A DNA stretch of 64,000 nt from UBA868 sp016776875 (GTDB lineage Bacteria > Pseudomonadota > Gammaproteobacteria > Arenicellales > UBA868). The DNA lies in contig CP179198.1 in the NCBI GenBank assembly GCA_051201585.1, positions 620,001 through 684,000 of the forward strand, read 5' to 3'. A program made the position numbers and the translations under genes. Below, piece by piece: positions 45,372 through 55,234 of this stretch (position 1 is the first letter of the stretch; the number at the start of each line of letters is the position of its first letter). Below the pieces are notes generated by a model. That model searched no databases. It was not told the DNA's origin and worked only from the letters and a program-made list of their open reading frames with translations.

Positions 45372-46949
45372 CTACCAGTGACCAATCTTAATTCCAAATA
45401 CGTTCTCATCACGATCTGGGTGACCGCGCAGTTCGAGATGACAGGGTTGCACCTCGGTTCGGGTTTTTAGATTTCGTTGCCATTTAAAGATCGATTCATG
45501 GAGTTCAGTGCGTACAGAGGCAAGGCTGGACTCTTCTCCGAGGTCTTTAAATTCATGCGGATCGTTAGAAAGATCAAATAATTGTGGTCGAAATCGCTCG
45601 TGCAAAACATATTTCCACTCAGGGGTTCTGATCACCCACGCGCGACACTCATAGGGGTGTACATTGAGTAACGTCCGCGGACCTCGATCTCCATAATCAA
45701 TTTCGCTAATGACAAACGCTTTGGGGCGGTAATCTTTTTCACTGCCCCGAAGGAGTGGAAGCAGCGATTGACCTTCCATCCGCTCTTCAATTACTTCTCC
45801 GCCTGCGCACTCAACCAAAGTTGGTACCAGGTCGATTGATTCAACCAGTTGTTGGGTTGCTGTGTTGCGCGTGTTGTCCGCACTAGATGACGGGTCGCTG
45901 ATAATCAGGGGGATTCGAATTGAAGATTCGTGATAAAGATCTTTTTCACCTAGCCAATGATCGCCGAGATAATCACCATGATCACTGGTGAACACAATTA
46001 CGGTGTTTTTCCGTAGATTTTTAGATTCCAGTTTTTCAATAACACGACCAATCTGGTCATCAAGTTGTTTGATAAGGCCCATATAGGCCGGAATGACCGT
46101 ATCACGGACCGCGTTGCGTGAAAAATTTTGACTGTAGTCTTGAGCCATGAAGGCTTCGTAAACCGGATGGGGGTTTTCCCGCTCAGCCGAATTCCGGATG
46201 GGGGAGATGACAGCATCTGCTCCATAAGATTGATGATAGGGTGAGGGCGCGAGATAGGGCCAATGCGGTTTGATAAAGCTGAGGTGCATACACCACGGGT
46301 CGTTAGTCTCGACTTCGTCTAAAAAGTCGATTGCGCGGTTGGTAATAAAAGCAGTTTCCGAATGTGCTTCTGGGATGCGCGCCGGATAGCGCGCGTTGCG
46401 CATCTGCCACCCGCTCACCACATTCCCGTTGTCATCGACCGCGCTGTTCGCCCATTGCTCCCAGGGATTTTCACCTGGGAAACCATTTTTCCTCAGGTAT
46501 TCGCTGTACCCAAGATCAACGGGCAAGATCGGGTCGGGGTAAAGTCCGGCGAATAGCTCGTATGGCACAAAGCCATTATTTCGTAAACGTTGCTCCTTTA
46601 AAGAATCCGATGACAGATTAAATCGCAATGTTGCACGGTCATTGAATCTACCCTCCGATTTACCCACCACGACGGCGTTCATTCCAAGATCGTGCAGATA
46701 ATCTCCAAGGGTTAGTTCTCCTATCTTCAGAGGGTCAGCATTTGCCATGACGCCATGTGACGAGACATAGCGCCCGGTATAGAAACTGGCGCGAGAAGGT
46801 CCGCAAAGTGGATCTTGGCAATAAGCCCGATCAAAACGAACCCCGTCCCGAGCAATCGAGTCAATGTTCGGGGTCTCAAGATACGGGTGTCCATAGCAGG
46901 ACAGGTAGTCTGCGCGGAGTTGATCGCACATAATAAAAAGGATGTTCAT
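45372..46949 (-). CDS. Sulfatase (formylglycine-dependent)
   Basis: A 525-residue type I sulfatase. The N-terminus MNILFIMCDQLRADYLSCYG provides the metal-binding Asp, and PLCGPSRASFYTG contains the CxPSR signature whose Cys is converted to formylglycine by an anaerobic- or FGE-type maturase. FTSDHGDYLGDHWLGEKDLYHES is the second metal/sulfate region. I chose ATG 46949, where the conserved sequence starts, rather than the upstream 47021. No signal peptide is seen, so it may be cytoplasmic, like choline sulfatase; a GMC oxidoreductase lies close by. Confidence 0.88.
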   Translation of the reverse strand: MNILFIMCDQLRADYLSCYGHPYLETPNIDSIARDGVRFDRAYCQDPLCGPSRASFYTGRYVSSHGVMANADPLKIGELTLGDYLHDLGMNAVVVGKSEGRFNDRATLRFNLSSDSLKEQRLRNNGFVPYELFAGLYPDPILPVDLGYSEYLRKNGFPGENPWEQWANSAVDDNGNVVSGWQMRNARYPARIPEAHSETAFITNRAIDFLDEVETNDPWCMHLSFIKPHWPYLAPSPYHQSYGADAVISPIRNSAERENPHPVYEAFMAQDYSQNFSRNAVRDTVIPAYMGLIKQLDDQIGRVIEKLESKNLRKNTVIVFTSDHGDYLGDHWLGEKDLYHESSIRIPLIISDPSSSADNTRNTATQQLVESIDLVPTLVECAGGEVIEERMEGQSLLPLLRGSEKDYRPKAFVISEIDYGDRGPRTLLNVHPYECRAWVIRTPEWKYVLHERFRPQLFDLSNDPHEFKDLGEESSLASVRTELHESIFKWQRNLKTRTEVQPCHLELRGHPDRDENVFGIKIGHW

Positions 46950-47137
46950 GAGTGAGTTCGGGATTACTGTTTGCGTTGACTGTTTCTTGGATAAAACGTG
47001 GCGCATCATGCCACGATGCACTTAAATAGTAACCCTACAGTATCGAATCTCTGGATATATGTCATTTTCAGTCTTGTGCTCAAATTGCTCGGTTGACTCT
47101 TCACTTGGTTCGCCTTCATCTTTGGAATAAAAAATTT

Positions 47138-48055
47138 ATGCAATTAAGAGCGATTTCAGTGTTACTAATCGCCATGCTGTCTATTTCGATCATGGATAGT
47201 GTGGTCAAGATGATGAGTGGAGGATACGCGCTCCATCAGATTGTTTTTACGCGGGCCATCATCAGCCTGATGATTCTGCTCCCTTTTCTGATGCGCTATG
47301 GTTTGCTCGCAATGCACACTCAGCGTCCAATGGGACACGTGATCCGGGGTTTGCTCCTTGTTACTGCAAATGTTTGTTTTTATACAGGCCTGGCAAGTCT
47401 GCCACTCGCTGAGGCGTCGGCGATTGTTTTTCTGGCGCCTGTATTTGTCACCTTTCTTTCCTGGTCCTTTCTCGACGAGAAATTTGGTTCAAGCCGGTGG
47501 GTTGCGGTATCCGTCGGCCTGGTGGGCATGCTGTTTGTAATGAAACCGTTTTCAGAGACCATTGAAGTCGCGTTCCTATGGCCTTTAGCTGCCGCATTTT
47601 GTTACGCTGGCTTTACCGTAGCAACGCGTTATCTCGGTCGAACAGAGTCGGCGCCACTGCTTGCCGTCACTGCCCAGACTTCTTTTATTTTTGTCAGTGG
47701 GTTGGTCGGGATCATGGCTGGAGGTGGGCAATTCGCCGGCCATGCGGATTTAGGGCTCGAATTTTTACTAAGAGCATGGCGTTGGCCTGAAACTACTGAC
47801 GTTTTCTACCTTTTTGGAATTGGCATTCTCTCTTCGATTACAGCGCTGTCGCTTTCTTATGCTTATCGCAATGCCGAGGCTTCATTTCTTGCGCCGTTTG
47901 AATATACGATTCTTCCATTCGTTTTGCTGTGGGGCTATCTGCTTTTCGATGAATTTCCGGATGGGTTCTCACTATTTGGCATCTTGTTAATTGCGGCTGG
48001 TGGATTAATTATTTGGCTGGATGGCAATCGATCAGGAAAAACGCTGAGCCTTTAG
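47138..48055 (+). CDS. EamA/DMT family transporter
   Basis: A roughly 305-residue inner-membrane transporter with about ten helices in two EamA repeats (HQIVFTRAIISLMILLPFLM and FCYAGFTVATRYLG). The RhaT/EamA fold suggests export or import of a small metabolite. ATG 47138 is preferred; an in-frame TTG at 47093 would add residues before the first helix. Its stop overlaps the convergent GMC gene by four bases. Confidence 0.86.
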   Translation: MQLRAISVLLIAMLSISIMDSVVKMMSGGYALHQIVFTRAIISLMILLPFLMRYGLLAMHTQRPMGHVIRGLLLVTANVCFYTGLASLPLAEASAIVFLAPVFVTFLSWSFLDEKFGSSRWVAVSVGLVGMLFVMKPFSETIEVAFLWPLAAAFCYAGFTVATRYLGRTESAPLLAVTAQTSFIFVSGLVGIMAGGGQFAGHADLGLEFLLRAWRWPETTDVFYLFGIGILSSITALSLSYAYRNAEASFLAPFEYTILPFVLLWGYLLFDEFPDGFSLFGILLIAAGGLIIWLDGNRSGKTLSL

Positions 48056-49698
48056 TCTGGCTGATGACTCGTTAGAAAATGGTACGGTGCACTTTGTGGG
48101 GCAAGTTGTGTTTGTCCCAGTATAAAATCTGCAGCCCGCTCAGCAATCATCTGAGTGGGTGCGTTCAAATTGCCGCTGACGATGTCTGGCATGACAGAGG
48201 CGTCCACGACGCGCAGTCTGTCTATTCCGTGGACTCTGAGCTCGGAATCTACGACACCGAGCGAATCTGAGCCCATTCGGCAGGTGCCACTTGGATGATA
48301 GTCGGTTGATACATTGGCTCGAACCCAGTTCGCGAGCTCTCGGTCAGATTGCAGCCCGGGATAAGGTTCGATACGTTCGCCTCTAAACGCATCGAATGCA
48401 GGCTGATTCAACAAGTCATCCATCATTCTCAGACCTTCGACCATTTCTTTGAGGTCATCAGGATGCTTCAAATAATTAAAGTAAGCAGCGGGCCGATCAT
48501 CCGGATTCAAAGAATGCAATTTGATTTCCCCGCGACTCTGAGGTCGTAATTGATCACACTGTAGAACGTAGCCTTGCTGAAGCCGAATCCTCCGACCATC
48601 CCATTCACTATAGACAGGCGAGAAGTGATATTGGAGGTTGGGATGGACTGCGGAATTATTTCCATAAACAAGTCCCCCCATCTCCCAGATATTAGAAATA
48701 CCAATGCCCGATCGACGAAAAAGCCACTCGATGCCAACGCTCAGTTTCTTAAGTGGATTTGTAAGGTTGTGAAGGGTGACCGGTTTTTTCGAAAAGAAGG
48801 CTGTTTGGATACACATGTGATCCATCAGATTTTGACCCACGCCAGGCAGATTCAAGCTGACGGGTTGTCCCATTTCTTTTAGGTGGTCTGCGGGCCCGAT
48901 GCCTGAGAGCATTAATAGTTGTGGAGTTTTGATCGCACCACAACTCACAATCACCTCTTTTGCCGCTCGTGCGGTTTTAGTCACCCCATTTTTCTTGTAG
49001 ACCACGCCGCACGCTCTGTTATTGTCAATAATGATATGTTGGCTGAACGCCCCCGTTTTTAGCATGAGATTACGTCGACTGAGGTTCGGTTTGAGATGCG
49101 CGACCGCTGCGCTGCTTCTGCGCCCGTTCTGGGTCGTACTATCCAGGCGCGCAATGCCCTCTGGCTTAAAGCCGTTGAGGTCATCAGAAGTCCCCTGGCC
49201 TGACTGCGCGCCGGCTTCAAGGAGAGCGTCAAACAGCGGGTTCTGCAAGGAGCCCTGTGTGACACCGAGAGGGCCATCCCCGCCGCGCCATGGATTTTCG
49301 CCGCGGTCTGACGTTTCGCAACGCTTGAAGTAGGGTAGGCAATTATCCCAGCGCCACTCCGGCAGGTTAAATTGCGTGGCCCAGCGATCGTAGTCCATCG
49401 GGTGCCCACGCATATAGACCATTGAGTTGATTGAGGATGATCCACCAATTACCTTTCCCCTCGGCAAATCAATTTGGCGTTGGTCGCACTCAGGCTCCTG
49501 TTCGGTTAAATAATTCCAGTTGATACTGGGATCTTTATAGGCATGGTAAACCCCGGCTGGAATGTGAATCATCAACTTATGATCCATGGGTCCCGCTTCA
49601 AGAAGAAGAACTCGGTTGTTGGGGTCTTTGCTGAGTCGATTTGCAAGCACGCAGCCGGCTGATCCCGCACCAATAATAATGTAATCAAATTCGGACAT
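48052..49698 (-). CDS. GMC family oxidoreductase (choline dehydrogenase-like)
   Basis: A 548-residue FAD-dependent oxidoreductase. It has the N-terminal FAD loop DYIIIGAGSAGCVLANRLS and the GMC signatures GKVIGGSSSINSMVYMRG and VIVSCGAIKTPQLLMLSGIGP. The C-terminal catalytic DYHPSGTCRMG contains the active-site His. The closest type is choline or alcohol dehydrogenase (BetA-like). A sulfatase and a Rieske oxygenase in the neighbourhood make a quaternary-amine substrate plausible but unproven. Confidence 0.88.
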   Translation of the reverse strand: MSEFDYIIIGAGSAGCVLANRLSKDPNNRVLLLEAGPMDHKLMIHIPAGVYHAYKDPSINWNYLTEQEPECDQRQIDLPRGKVIGGSSSINSMVYMRGHPMDYDRWATQFNLPEWRWDNCLPYFKRCETSDRGENPWRGGDGPLGVTQGSLQNPLFDALLEAGAQSGQGTSDDLNGFKPEGIARLDSTTQNGRRSSAAVAHLKPNLSRRNLMLKTGAFSQHIIIDNNRACGVVYKKNGVTKTARAAKEVIVSCGAIKTPQLLMLSGIGPADHLKEMGQPVSLNLPGVGQNLMDHMCIQTAFFSKKPVTLHNLTNPLKKLSVGIEWLFRRSGIGISNIWEMGGLVYGNNSAVHPNLQYHFSPVYSEWDGRRIRLQQGYVLQCDQLRPQSRGEIKLHSLNPDDRPAAYFNYLKHPDDLKEMVEGLRMMDDLLNQPAFDAFRGERIEPYPGLQSDRELANWVRANVSTDYHPSGTCRMGSDSLGVVDSELRVHGIDRLRVVDASVMPDIVSGNLNAPTQMIAERAADFILGQTQLAPQSAPYHFLTSHQPD

Positions 49699-49854
49699 AA
49701 TTTTGAGTTTTGAAGATTCTAAAACGTGGAGCTAACCAAAATTTAATAATCGATATTAAGTCGAGTGTGGTAAAACGTGCACTTTATTGGAAGTGTTCAT
49801 CGTACAACACGAGAGCTTAAATGAGAACAGCAACAAAATCGGGAGATCATCTGA

Positions 49855-50490
49855 ATGGTTAGGGCGTTTTATAAATCTCGAGAATGGGCCCTTTGGGCTT
49901 ACGGCGGAGGGGCGCTACTGTTCTTATCACTTTGGCTTCAGGTTCAAATGACCGTCGCTATTAACGAATGGTACGGCGGCTTTTATGATCTCCTACAAAA
50001 TGCAGCGAGCTTTTCTGAAAATCCCCAGGTGGGAATAGACCAGTTTTTTGCAGCGCTTATTTCAGTTCAATATGTTTTGAACGGATTCGAAGGCTCGCCT
50101 TCATTTGTGGTGATTGCGTTCCCTTATGTGTTGCTCGCTATTTTTACCGGATGGTTCACTCGAATTTACGGGCTTCGCTGGCGGGAGGCTATTACCTTTA
50201 ATTACATTCCGCGTTGGAGAGACGTCGAGCATGAGATTGAGGGTGCGTCGCAGCGAATTCAGGAGGACTGCAATCGGTTTGCCCGAATTGTCGAATCTCT
50301 CGGGCTACAGATTGTGCGCGCCATAATGACCTTGATTGCGTTCATTCCGATATTGTACGGACTCTCCGCTAAGGTCGATGTGCCTATCCTCCGCGATATC
50401 GAAGGCTCACTTGTATGGGTGGCGCTTACCATTTCGATTGGTGGGCTTTTCATATCATGGTTCGTCGGCTGGAAGCTTGCCGGGGCTTGA
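49855..50490 (+). CDS. SbmA/BacA-like peptide transporter, N-terminal part (frameshifted)
   Basis: The first part of an SbmA/BacA-family inner-membrane protein, which imports peptides and related compounds. It has MTVAINEWYGGFYDLLQ, matching SbmA VAVNAWYAPFYDLI, then an RWRDVEHEIEGASQRIQEDCNRF region and further helices up to FVGWKLAGA, where a stop occurs at 50490. One extra G after AAGCTT (50473-50478) shifts the frame; removing it gives KLPGLEYNNQKVEAAFRK, the family sequence. The N-terminus is shorter than in E. coli SbmA, lacking about the first helix. Confidence 0.8.
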   Translation: MVRAFYKSREWALWAYGGGALLFLSLWLQVQMTVAINEWYGGFYDLLQNAASFSENPQVGIDQFFAALISVQYVLNGFEGSPSFVVIAFPYVLLAIFTGWFTRIYGLRWREAITFNYIPRWRDVEHEIEGASQRIQEDCNRFARIVESLGLQIVRAIMTLIAFIPILYGLSAKVDVPILRDIEGSLVWVALTISIGGLFISWFVGWKLAGA

Positions 50491-50896
50491 GTACAATAAT
50501 CAAAAAGTCGAGGCCGCTTTTAGAAAAGATCTTGTGCTCGGCGAAGACGACAAGGTCAACTATGCTGATCTTGGGAAACTCCGAGGCTTTTTTAAGGATA
50601 TCAGGCGTAACTACCAACGCCTGTATTTTCATTATGGATACTTTGACGCCTGGTCAACCTCATATGACCAGTTTATGATGATCCTCCCGTATGTGGTGAT
50701 GGGACCGGGACTGTTTACCGGAGCCCTTACCCTCGGCGTGATGGTGCAGGTCAACAACGCTTTCCAAAAAGTGCATGGTGGCTTCGCGCTCTTTTTGCAT
50801 AACTGGACCACCATTACAGAGTTGCGTTCGATCTGGAAGCGACTTCATGAATTTGAAGCCAATTTGGATAAGTATCGAATGGCAGTGACGGCTTGA
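50479..50896 (+). CDS. SbmA/BacA-like peptide transporter, C-terminal part after frameshift
   Basis: The remaining part in the next frame: PGLEYNNQKVEAAFRKDLVLGEDD, an RLYFHYGYFDAW segment as in SbmA, two or three membrane helices and the final LRSIWKRLHEFEANLDKY helix. No start or ribosome site of its own exists at the break, so it is not a separate gene. Together the parts give about 347 residues. Confidence 0.78.
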
Positions 50897-50966
50897 ATCA
50901 GTGTCTGAGTGCTGACCCGGGCAGTTCTGATTCAGAAATCAATTTGATACAGACAGATAGATTCGC

Positions 50967-51350
50967 TTAAATCAATAAAATCAGAACATTCACGGTGGCG
51001 ATTACCAACATGAGCAGTACGCTTGCGAGGTGAAGCTTCTTGAACGCGCTGCTTCGTCCCTGATCCCGTGCTCGATTAGTGGCCGGGATAAGGAGATAAG
51101 CAATAACGCCAGCCAGCACCGCTGCGACACTCAGTAGTGTTGACGTCGTTTGTTGCATAACAATTGAGTTAACGACCATCAAGGCGGCGAGAAGGGTTAA
51201 CGCAATAAAAAACCGGGGGAATAAAGCGCGGAGGAAAGGCCCCGCAGATCCGTCTTTTAACTGACTAAATACCAATGGCGCGATAACGACACTTTGGAAG
51301 ATGATAATCCCCGTAGAGATTCCGGCGAAAAAGCTGTTTAGAGAAGTCAT
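50967..51350 (-). CDS. DUF4149 family membrane protein
   Basis: A 127-residue integral membrane protein with four hydrophobic helices. It has the family-like ISTGIIIFQSVVIAPLVFSQL and AGPFLRALFPRFF, as in DUF4149/TMEM205-like proteins, whose role is unknown. It is convergent with the SbmA-like gene and divergent from manC. Confidence 0.7.
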   Translation of the reverse strand: MTSLNSFFAGISTGIIIFQSVVIAPLVFSQLKDGSAGPFLRALFPRFFIALTLLAALMVVNSIVMQQTTSTLLSVAAVLAGVIAYLLIPATNRARDQGRSSAFKKLHLASVLLMLVIATVNVLILLI

Positions 51351-51484
51351 AGTCGTGTTACGCTAGATTTTTATAGCCGGATGTTACCTTGCTTTAAATG
51401 TTCGCTGACTACAGTTTGATCACTCCGATTATTGGTTCTTGTAAAATCCAAATAATTTAAAAACTCAGATTTCGATTAAAAAAG

Positions 51485-52903
51485 ATGATTCCTGTAATTC
51501 TGTCCGGTGGTGCCGGCACTCGCCTTTGGCCTTTGTCACGGCGGCTGTTTCCCAAGCAGTTTCACGCCCTGATGGGTGAAAAAACACTTATTCAGGATAC
51601 TGTCCTGCGTGTCCAATCGGTAGCTGGCGCTCAAAAGCCGGTATTGCTGTGTAACGAAGATCATCGGTTTATGGCCGCCGGACAACTGGATGAAGTCGGT
51701 CTAAGTGCATCGCAAATTATATTAGAGCCGGTCGCTCGTGGCACTGCGCCGGCCATCGCAGTAGCAGCGGAATTAATAAAAGATCACTACGGGAATGAGG
51801 CCATTATCGGTATATTCCCGGCCGATCATATGATTCGAGATCAGGCTGTATTTTCGACCGCGGTTGATCAGGCTATTCACTTAGCTGAGGCGGGACATCT
51901 GGTGACGTTTGGAGTGGCTCCAGATCGCGCACATACCGGATATGGATACTTGAAAGTCGATCTGCCCGCAGGTAAACAAGGCGCTCCGGTACAGCAGTTT
52001 GTTGAAAAACCGGATGCACAAACAGCAGAATCATATTTATCCACCGGCGGATATTTCTGGAACAGCGGAATGTTTGTTTTCAAGGTCAACTCACTTTTAA
52101 AAGCGTTTGATCAATATGCGCCGCAGACGCGAAGGATATGCACGCAGGCTGTTTCTGAAGCGCAGGTAGACGATGTTTTTGTGAGGCTGCCGAGATCAGT
52201 ATTCGAGCAGGCGCCGAATGACTCTATTGATTACGCTGTGATGGAAAAAGCGCAAGAGACAATGATGGTGCCACTTGATGCTGGCTGGTCTGATGTTGGC
52301 TCGTGGGAGTCGATTTATGAGTTGACGGGAAAAGACAATGTCAGGAATGTCACCGTAGGAAATGTGATAAACCAAGACACTACCAATAGTTTAATTTTTT
52401 CTCACCACGGGTCGGTTGCTACGCAAGGTCTCGATAATATAGTGATTGTCAACACATCAGACGTTGTTCTTGTTGCGAATCGATCACATGCTGATCGTCT
52501 GAAAAAACTCGTCGAATCAGTTCGACTGGAAGATAAAGATAAAGCGGAATCCCATCAGCGAGTTTACCGTCCATGGGGCAGTTTTGATTCGATAGATTCC
52601 GGCGATGGATTTCAGGTGAAACGGATTATTGTGGACTCTGGCAAAAAACTCTCGCTTCAGCGCCACCAACATCGAGCAGAGCATTGGATTGTGGTGTCGG
52701 GAACGGCACAGGTTACCCTGGCGGATAAAGTGTTCAATCTCGATGCCAATCAATCCACCTATATTGCTCGTGGCGTGACGCATCGATTGGCTAATCTTCA
52801 GTCTGATCCTCTAGAGATCATTGAGGTACAAACCGGTGATTACCTTGGAGAGGACGATATTGAACGCCTTGAGGATGACTTTAATCGCGATCGATTTGAT
52901 TAG
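51485..52903 (+). CDS. manC: Mannose-1-phosphate guanylyltransferase / mannose-6-phosphate isomerase
   Basis: A 472-residue bifunctional enzyme (AlgA/ManC type) that makes GDP-mannose for polysaccharides. The N-terminal nucleotidyltransferase domain begins IPVILSGGAGTRLWPLSR and has VEKPD and the PNDSIDYAVMEK motif. The C-terminal cupin is a type II phosphomannose isomerase with RPWGSF, LSLQRHQHRAEHWIVVSGTA and the EVQTGDYLGEDDI end. It is monocistronic. GDP-mannose may serve the envelope glycan genes elsewhere. Confidence 0.94.
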   Translation: MIPVILSGGAGTRLWPLSRRLFPKQFHALMGEKTLIQDTVLRVQSVAGAQKPVLLCNEDHRFMAAGQLDEVGLSASQIILEPVARGTAPAIAVAAELIKDHYGNEAIIGIFPADHMIRDQAVFSTAVDQAIHLAEAGHLVTFGVAPDRAHTGYGYLKVDLPAGKQGAPVQQFVEKPDAQTAESYLSTGGYFWNSGMFVFKVNSLLKAFDQYAPQTRRICTQAVSEAQVDDVFVRLPRSVFEQAPNDSIDYAVMEKAQETMMVPLDAGWSDVGSWESIYELTGKDNVRNVTVGNVINQDTTNSLIFSHHGSVATQGLDNIVIVNTSDVVLVANRSHADRLKKLVESVRLEDKDKAESHQRVYRPWGSFDSIDSGDGFQVKRIIVDSGKKLSLQRHQHRAEHWIVVSGTAQVTLADKVFNLDANQSTYIARGVTHRLANLQSDPLEIIEVQTGDYLGEDDIERLEDDFNRDRFD

Positions 52904-52951
52904 TTGCCAACTTGTTTCGGCGAGCCGCGTACAAAAAGCGGTTATGTTGCT

Positions 52952-53812
52952 TCAAAGTATCAAACACTCGCAAGAGAAAACGGTAAGCAAGAATAGTCGG
53001 TGGTCATTGGTTGAGTGTTCCCGAAATAGCTTTTTTGCTTCGGTGCGTTCTTTCAGTAAGGCTTTTGCGTTTTCTGGAAGCCATTCCGTGGCGGGCGCAT
53101 CATCAATAAAATGACCAAACGGGTCGTTACCGCGGATCAGCATTGCAGAATCAGAGTCCGACTTGGTTTGTTTGAGTCGCGGACTGATGTACTGGATATT
53201 TAAGCCGATACGCCTATCCGTTGAGTGATTGGGTCCGGAAGAATGGATCGTCCATCCATGGTGAAGCGAAAATTCACCAGGTCTCAGCGTCGAGAAGATT
53301 GCGTCATCCTCGTTAACGTCTTCAATAGTTTGCGATAGGTGGAGAACATTGTCTGGATCTTTTCCCGTGACTTGCTCTTTAAGGCCTTGTTGATGACTGC
53401 CAGGAATCATTCGCATGCATCCGCTTTCCGGTGTTGCGGGTGATAGCGCGAGCCACGCAGAGACCTGTTCTGTGCCATCGAAACCCCAATAGGTCAGGTC
53501 TTGATGAAAGCTGACGAATTTTGGTGAGCCAGGTTCTTTAATAATATAAGTCACATCGTAAAGTAAGATATCCGGCCCCAATATTTCCTCTACGTGATTG
53601 ACAAGCGCGGGAGCGGTCGCCAACTCATAGGCAGAGCGAAGCACCGTATGAACTTTGTTTACATAGTGTAGCGAATGACCCAAAACGCGTTCGGCTTCTT
53701 CAAGATGATTGCGGTGTCGGGCAACTTCGTCGGCATTGAGGAGCGAGATGCCGTCGATAAACCCGTTTGCCCAATACTCGCGAGCGAGTGATTGTGTTCT
53801 TTCGGTATTCAA
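52952..53812 (-). CDS. Phytanoyl-CoA dioxygenase (PhyH) family protein
   Basis: A 286-residue Fe(II)/2-oxoglutarate-dependent oxygenase. The metal triad is seen as SFHQDLTYWG (HxD) and the distal His in GEFSLHHGWTIHSSGPN; the 2-oxoglutarate Arg is probably in RRIGLNIQY. This family includes ectoine hydroxylase and many small-molecule hydroxylases. The substrate is unknown. The gene is convergent with manC and divergent from the Rieske oxygenase. Confidence 0.86.
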   Translation of the reverse strand: MNTERTQSLAREYWANGFIDGISLLNADEVARHRNHLEEAERVLGHSLHYVNKVHTVLRSAYELATAPALVNHVEEILGPDILLYDVTYIIKEPGSPKFVSFHQDLTYWGFDGTEQVSAWLALSPATPESGCMRMIPGSHQQGLKEQVTGKDPDNVLHLSQTIEDVNEDDAIFSTLRPGEFSLHHGWTIHSSGPNHSTDRRIGLNIQYISPRLKQTKSDSDSAMLIRGNDPFGHFIDDAPATEWLPENAKALLKERTEAKKLFREHSTNDHRLFLLTVFSCECLIL

Positions 53813-54021
53813 AAATTTAGTCTCGCTACGTAAACCTATATTAATTTAATGATCGGATATACATTTGAAGATCGCTTATTTATATGTGACACAGGCAAAT
53901 GTTTAAGCGCCATATTTTTTTAGAATGCAGCTAAATCTTGGACTATTTTTTTATTAGATGTTAAAAAAAGCGTGTCTCTGAGTCCTCATTTTGACCCGTA
54001 AAAACACGAGGAGAACGATCC

Positions 54022-55137
54022 ATGAACCGAGCGATACCGAATCATTTCTATACTACGCGAGAGCAGTTCCTCGAAGAGCGCGAGCGAGTTTTTGCACCGA
54101 TGTGGACGTGTATCGGTTTTGCGAGCGATATTCCAAATGCGGGTGATGTTTACCCGGTTGAATTTATGGAGTTACCGCTTGTGATGGTGCGGGATCTCGA
54201 TCATCAACTCAGGGTTTTTCATAATGTTTGCCGTCATCGTGGCCACATCCTCGTGAACGAACCGGGGACGGTAAAACAGAATATCCGATGCCCCTATCAT
54301 GCCTGGACCTACGATCTTTCGGGATGCCTGTTGCGCACTCCCCATATTGGCGGGTTTGGAATCAATGAAGTGGAGAGCTTTGATCGGTCAGAATTTGGAT
54401 TAAATGAAATTGCCACCGCTGAATGGAACGATTTGGTGTTCGTGAATATGACGGGGACGGCATCATCGTTCGATGAATTTATCAGTCCATTGGTACATCG
54501 ATGGGAGCCGCTGTGGGGAAAAACGGGCCCGGACCTGTTGAGACTGCCCAAGCAACACAGTCGCATTCATCTTGATTTGAATGCCAATTGGAAACTCGCA
54601 GTTGAGAATTATCTCGAGGCCTATCATTTGCCTTCAGTTCATCCTGCGCTTAATCGTGTTTCACCACTTCAGGATCATGATATTCATCTCAGTGACACAT
54701 TTGCAGGACAAATATCCCATTGTTACAACTTGGGCTCAGGGAATGATGGGCACTTCCCGGTTTTTCCCGAGTGGTCGACGGATAAATTCAAAGAGGCGGA
54801 GTATCCGGTTTTGTTTCCCAATACAATGCTCGGCATTCAGCCGGATCATCTCTTTGTTATGGTGGTGATACCCGAGTCTTTTGACCGGACCCGAGAAGAG
54901 ACTCGGCTTTATTATGTCGGTGATGAATCTCTTGAGCCACGCTTTGACAATTTACGTCAAGAACAGCACCAATTCTGGTCCGACGTGTTTGCTGAAGATA
55001 TCGGTGTTGTAACGAGTATGCAGGCGGGGAGGATATCCACGGGTTTTGATGGAGGCGTGTTGACGCCATTAATGGAGACGGCAACGGCTCGATTTCATCA
55101 ATGGGTTGGCGAAAGGGTGGGAATCCAAATCGGGTAG
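54022..55137 (+). CDS. Rieske non-haem iron oxygenase, alpha subunit
   Basis: A 371-residue terminal oxygenase. The Rieske [2Fe-2S] site is CRHRGH and CPYHAW, 17 residues apart as usual; the mononuclear iron site is in NYLEAYHLPSVHP (two His) with a distal acidic ligand expected near the C-terminus. Choline, carnitine and stachydrine monooxygenases belong to this group. No reductase gene is adjacent. ATG 54022 follows GAGGAG. The substrate is unknown. Confidence 0.88.
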   Translation: MNRAIPNHFYTTREQFLEERERVFAPMWTCIGFASDIPNAGDVYPVEFMELPLVMVRDLDHQLRVFHNVCRHRGHILVNEPGTVKQNIRCPYHAWTYDLSGCLLRTPHIGGFGINEVESFDRSEFGLNEIATAEWNDLVFVNMTGTASSFDEFISPLVHRWEPLWGKTGPDLLRLPKQHSRIHLDLNANWKLAVENYLEAYHLPSVHPALNRVSPLQDHDIHLSDTFAGQISHCYNLGSGNDGHFPVFPEWSTDKFKEAEYPVLFPNTMLGIQPDHLFVMVVIPESFDRTREETRLYYVGDESLEPRFDNLRQEQHQFWSDVFAEDIGVVTSMQAGRISTGFDGGVLTPLMETATARFHQWVGERVGIQIG

Positions 55138-55234
55138 TCGTCACGCCCTTTATCCGTGAGATACTTAAGTTTGACGCTAAGATCTACCCGGTTTCTTCGA
55201 TAAAGTTTCCATGCTTCTTTAGGGAGTCAATTCT

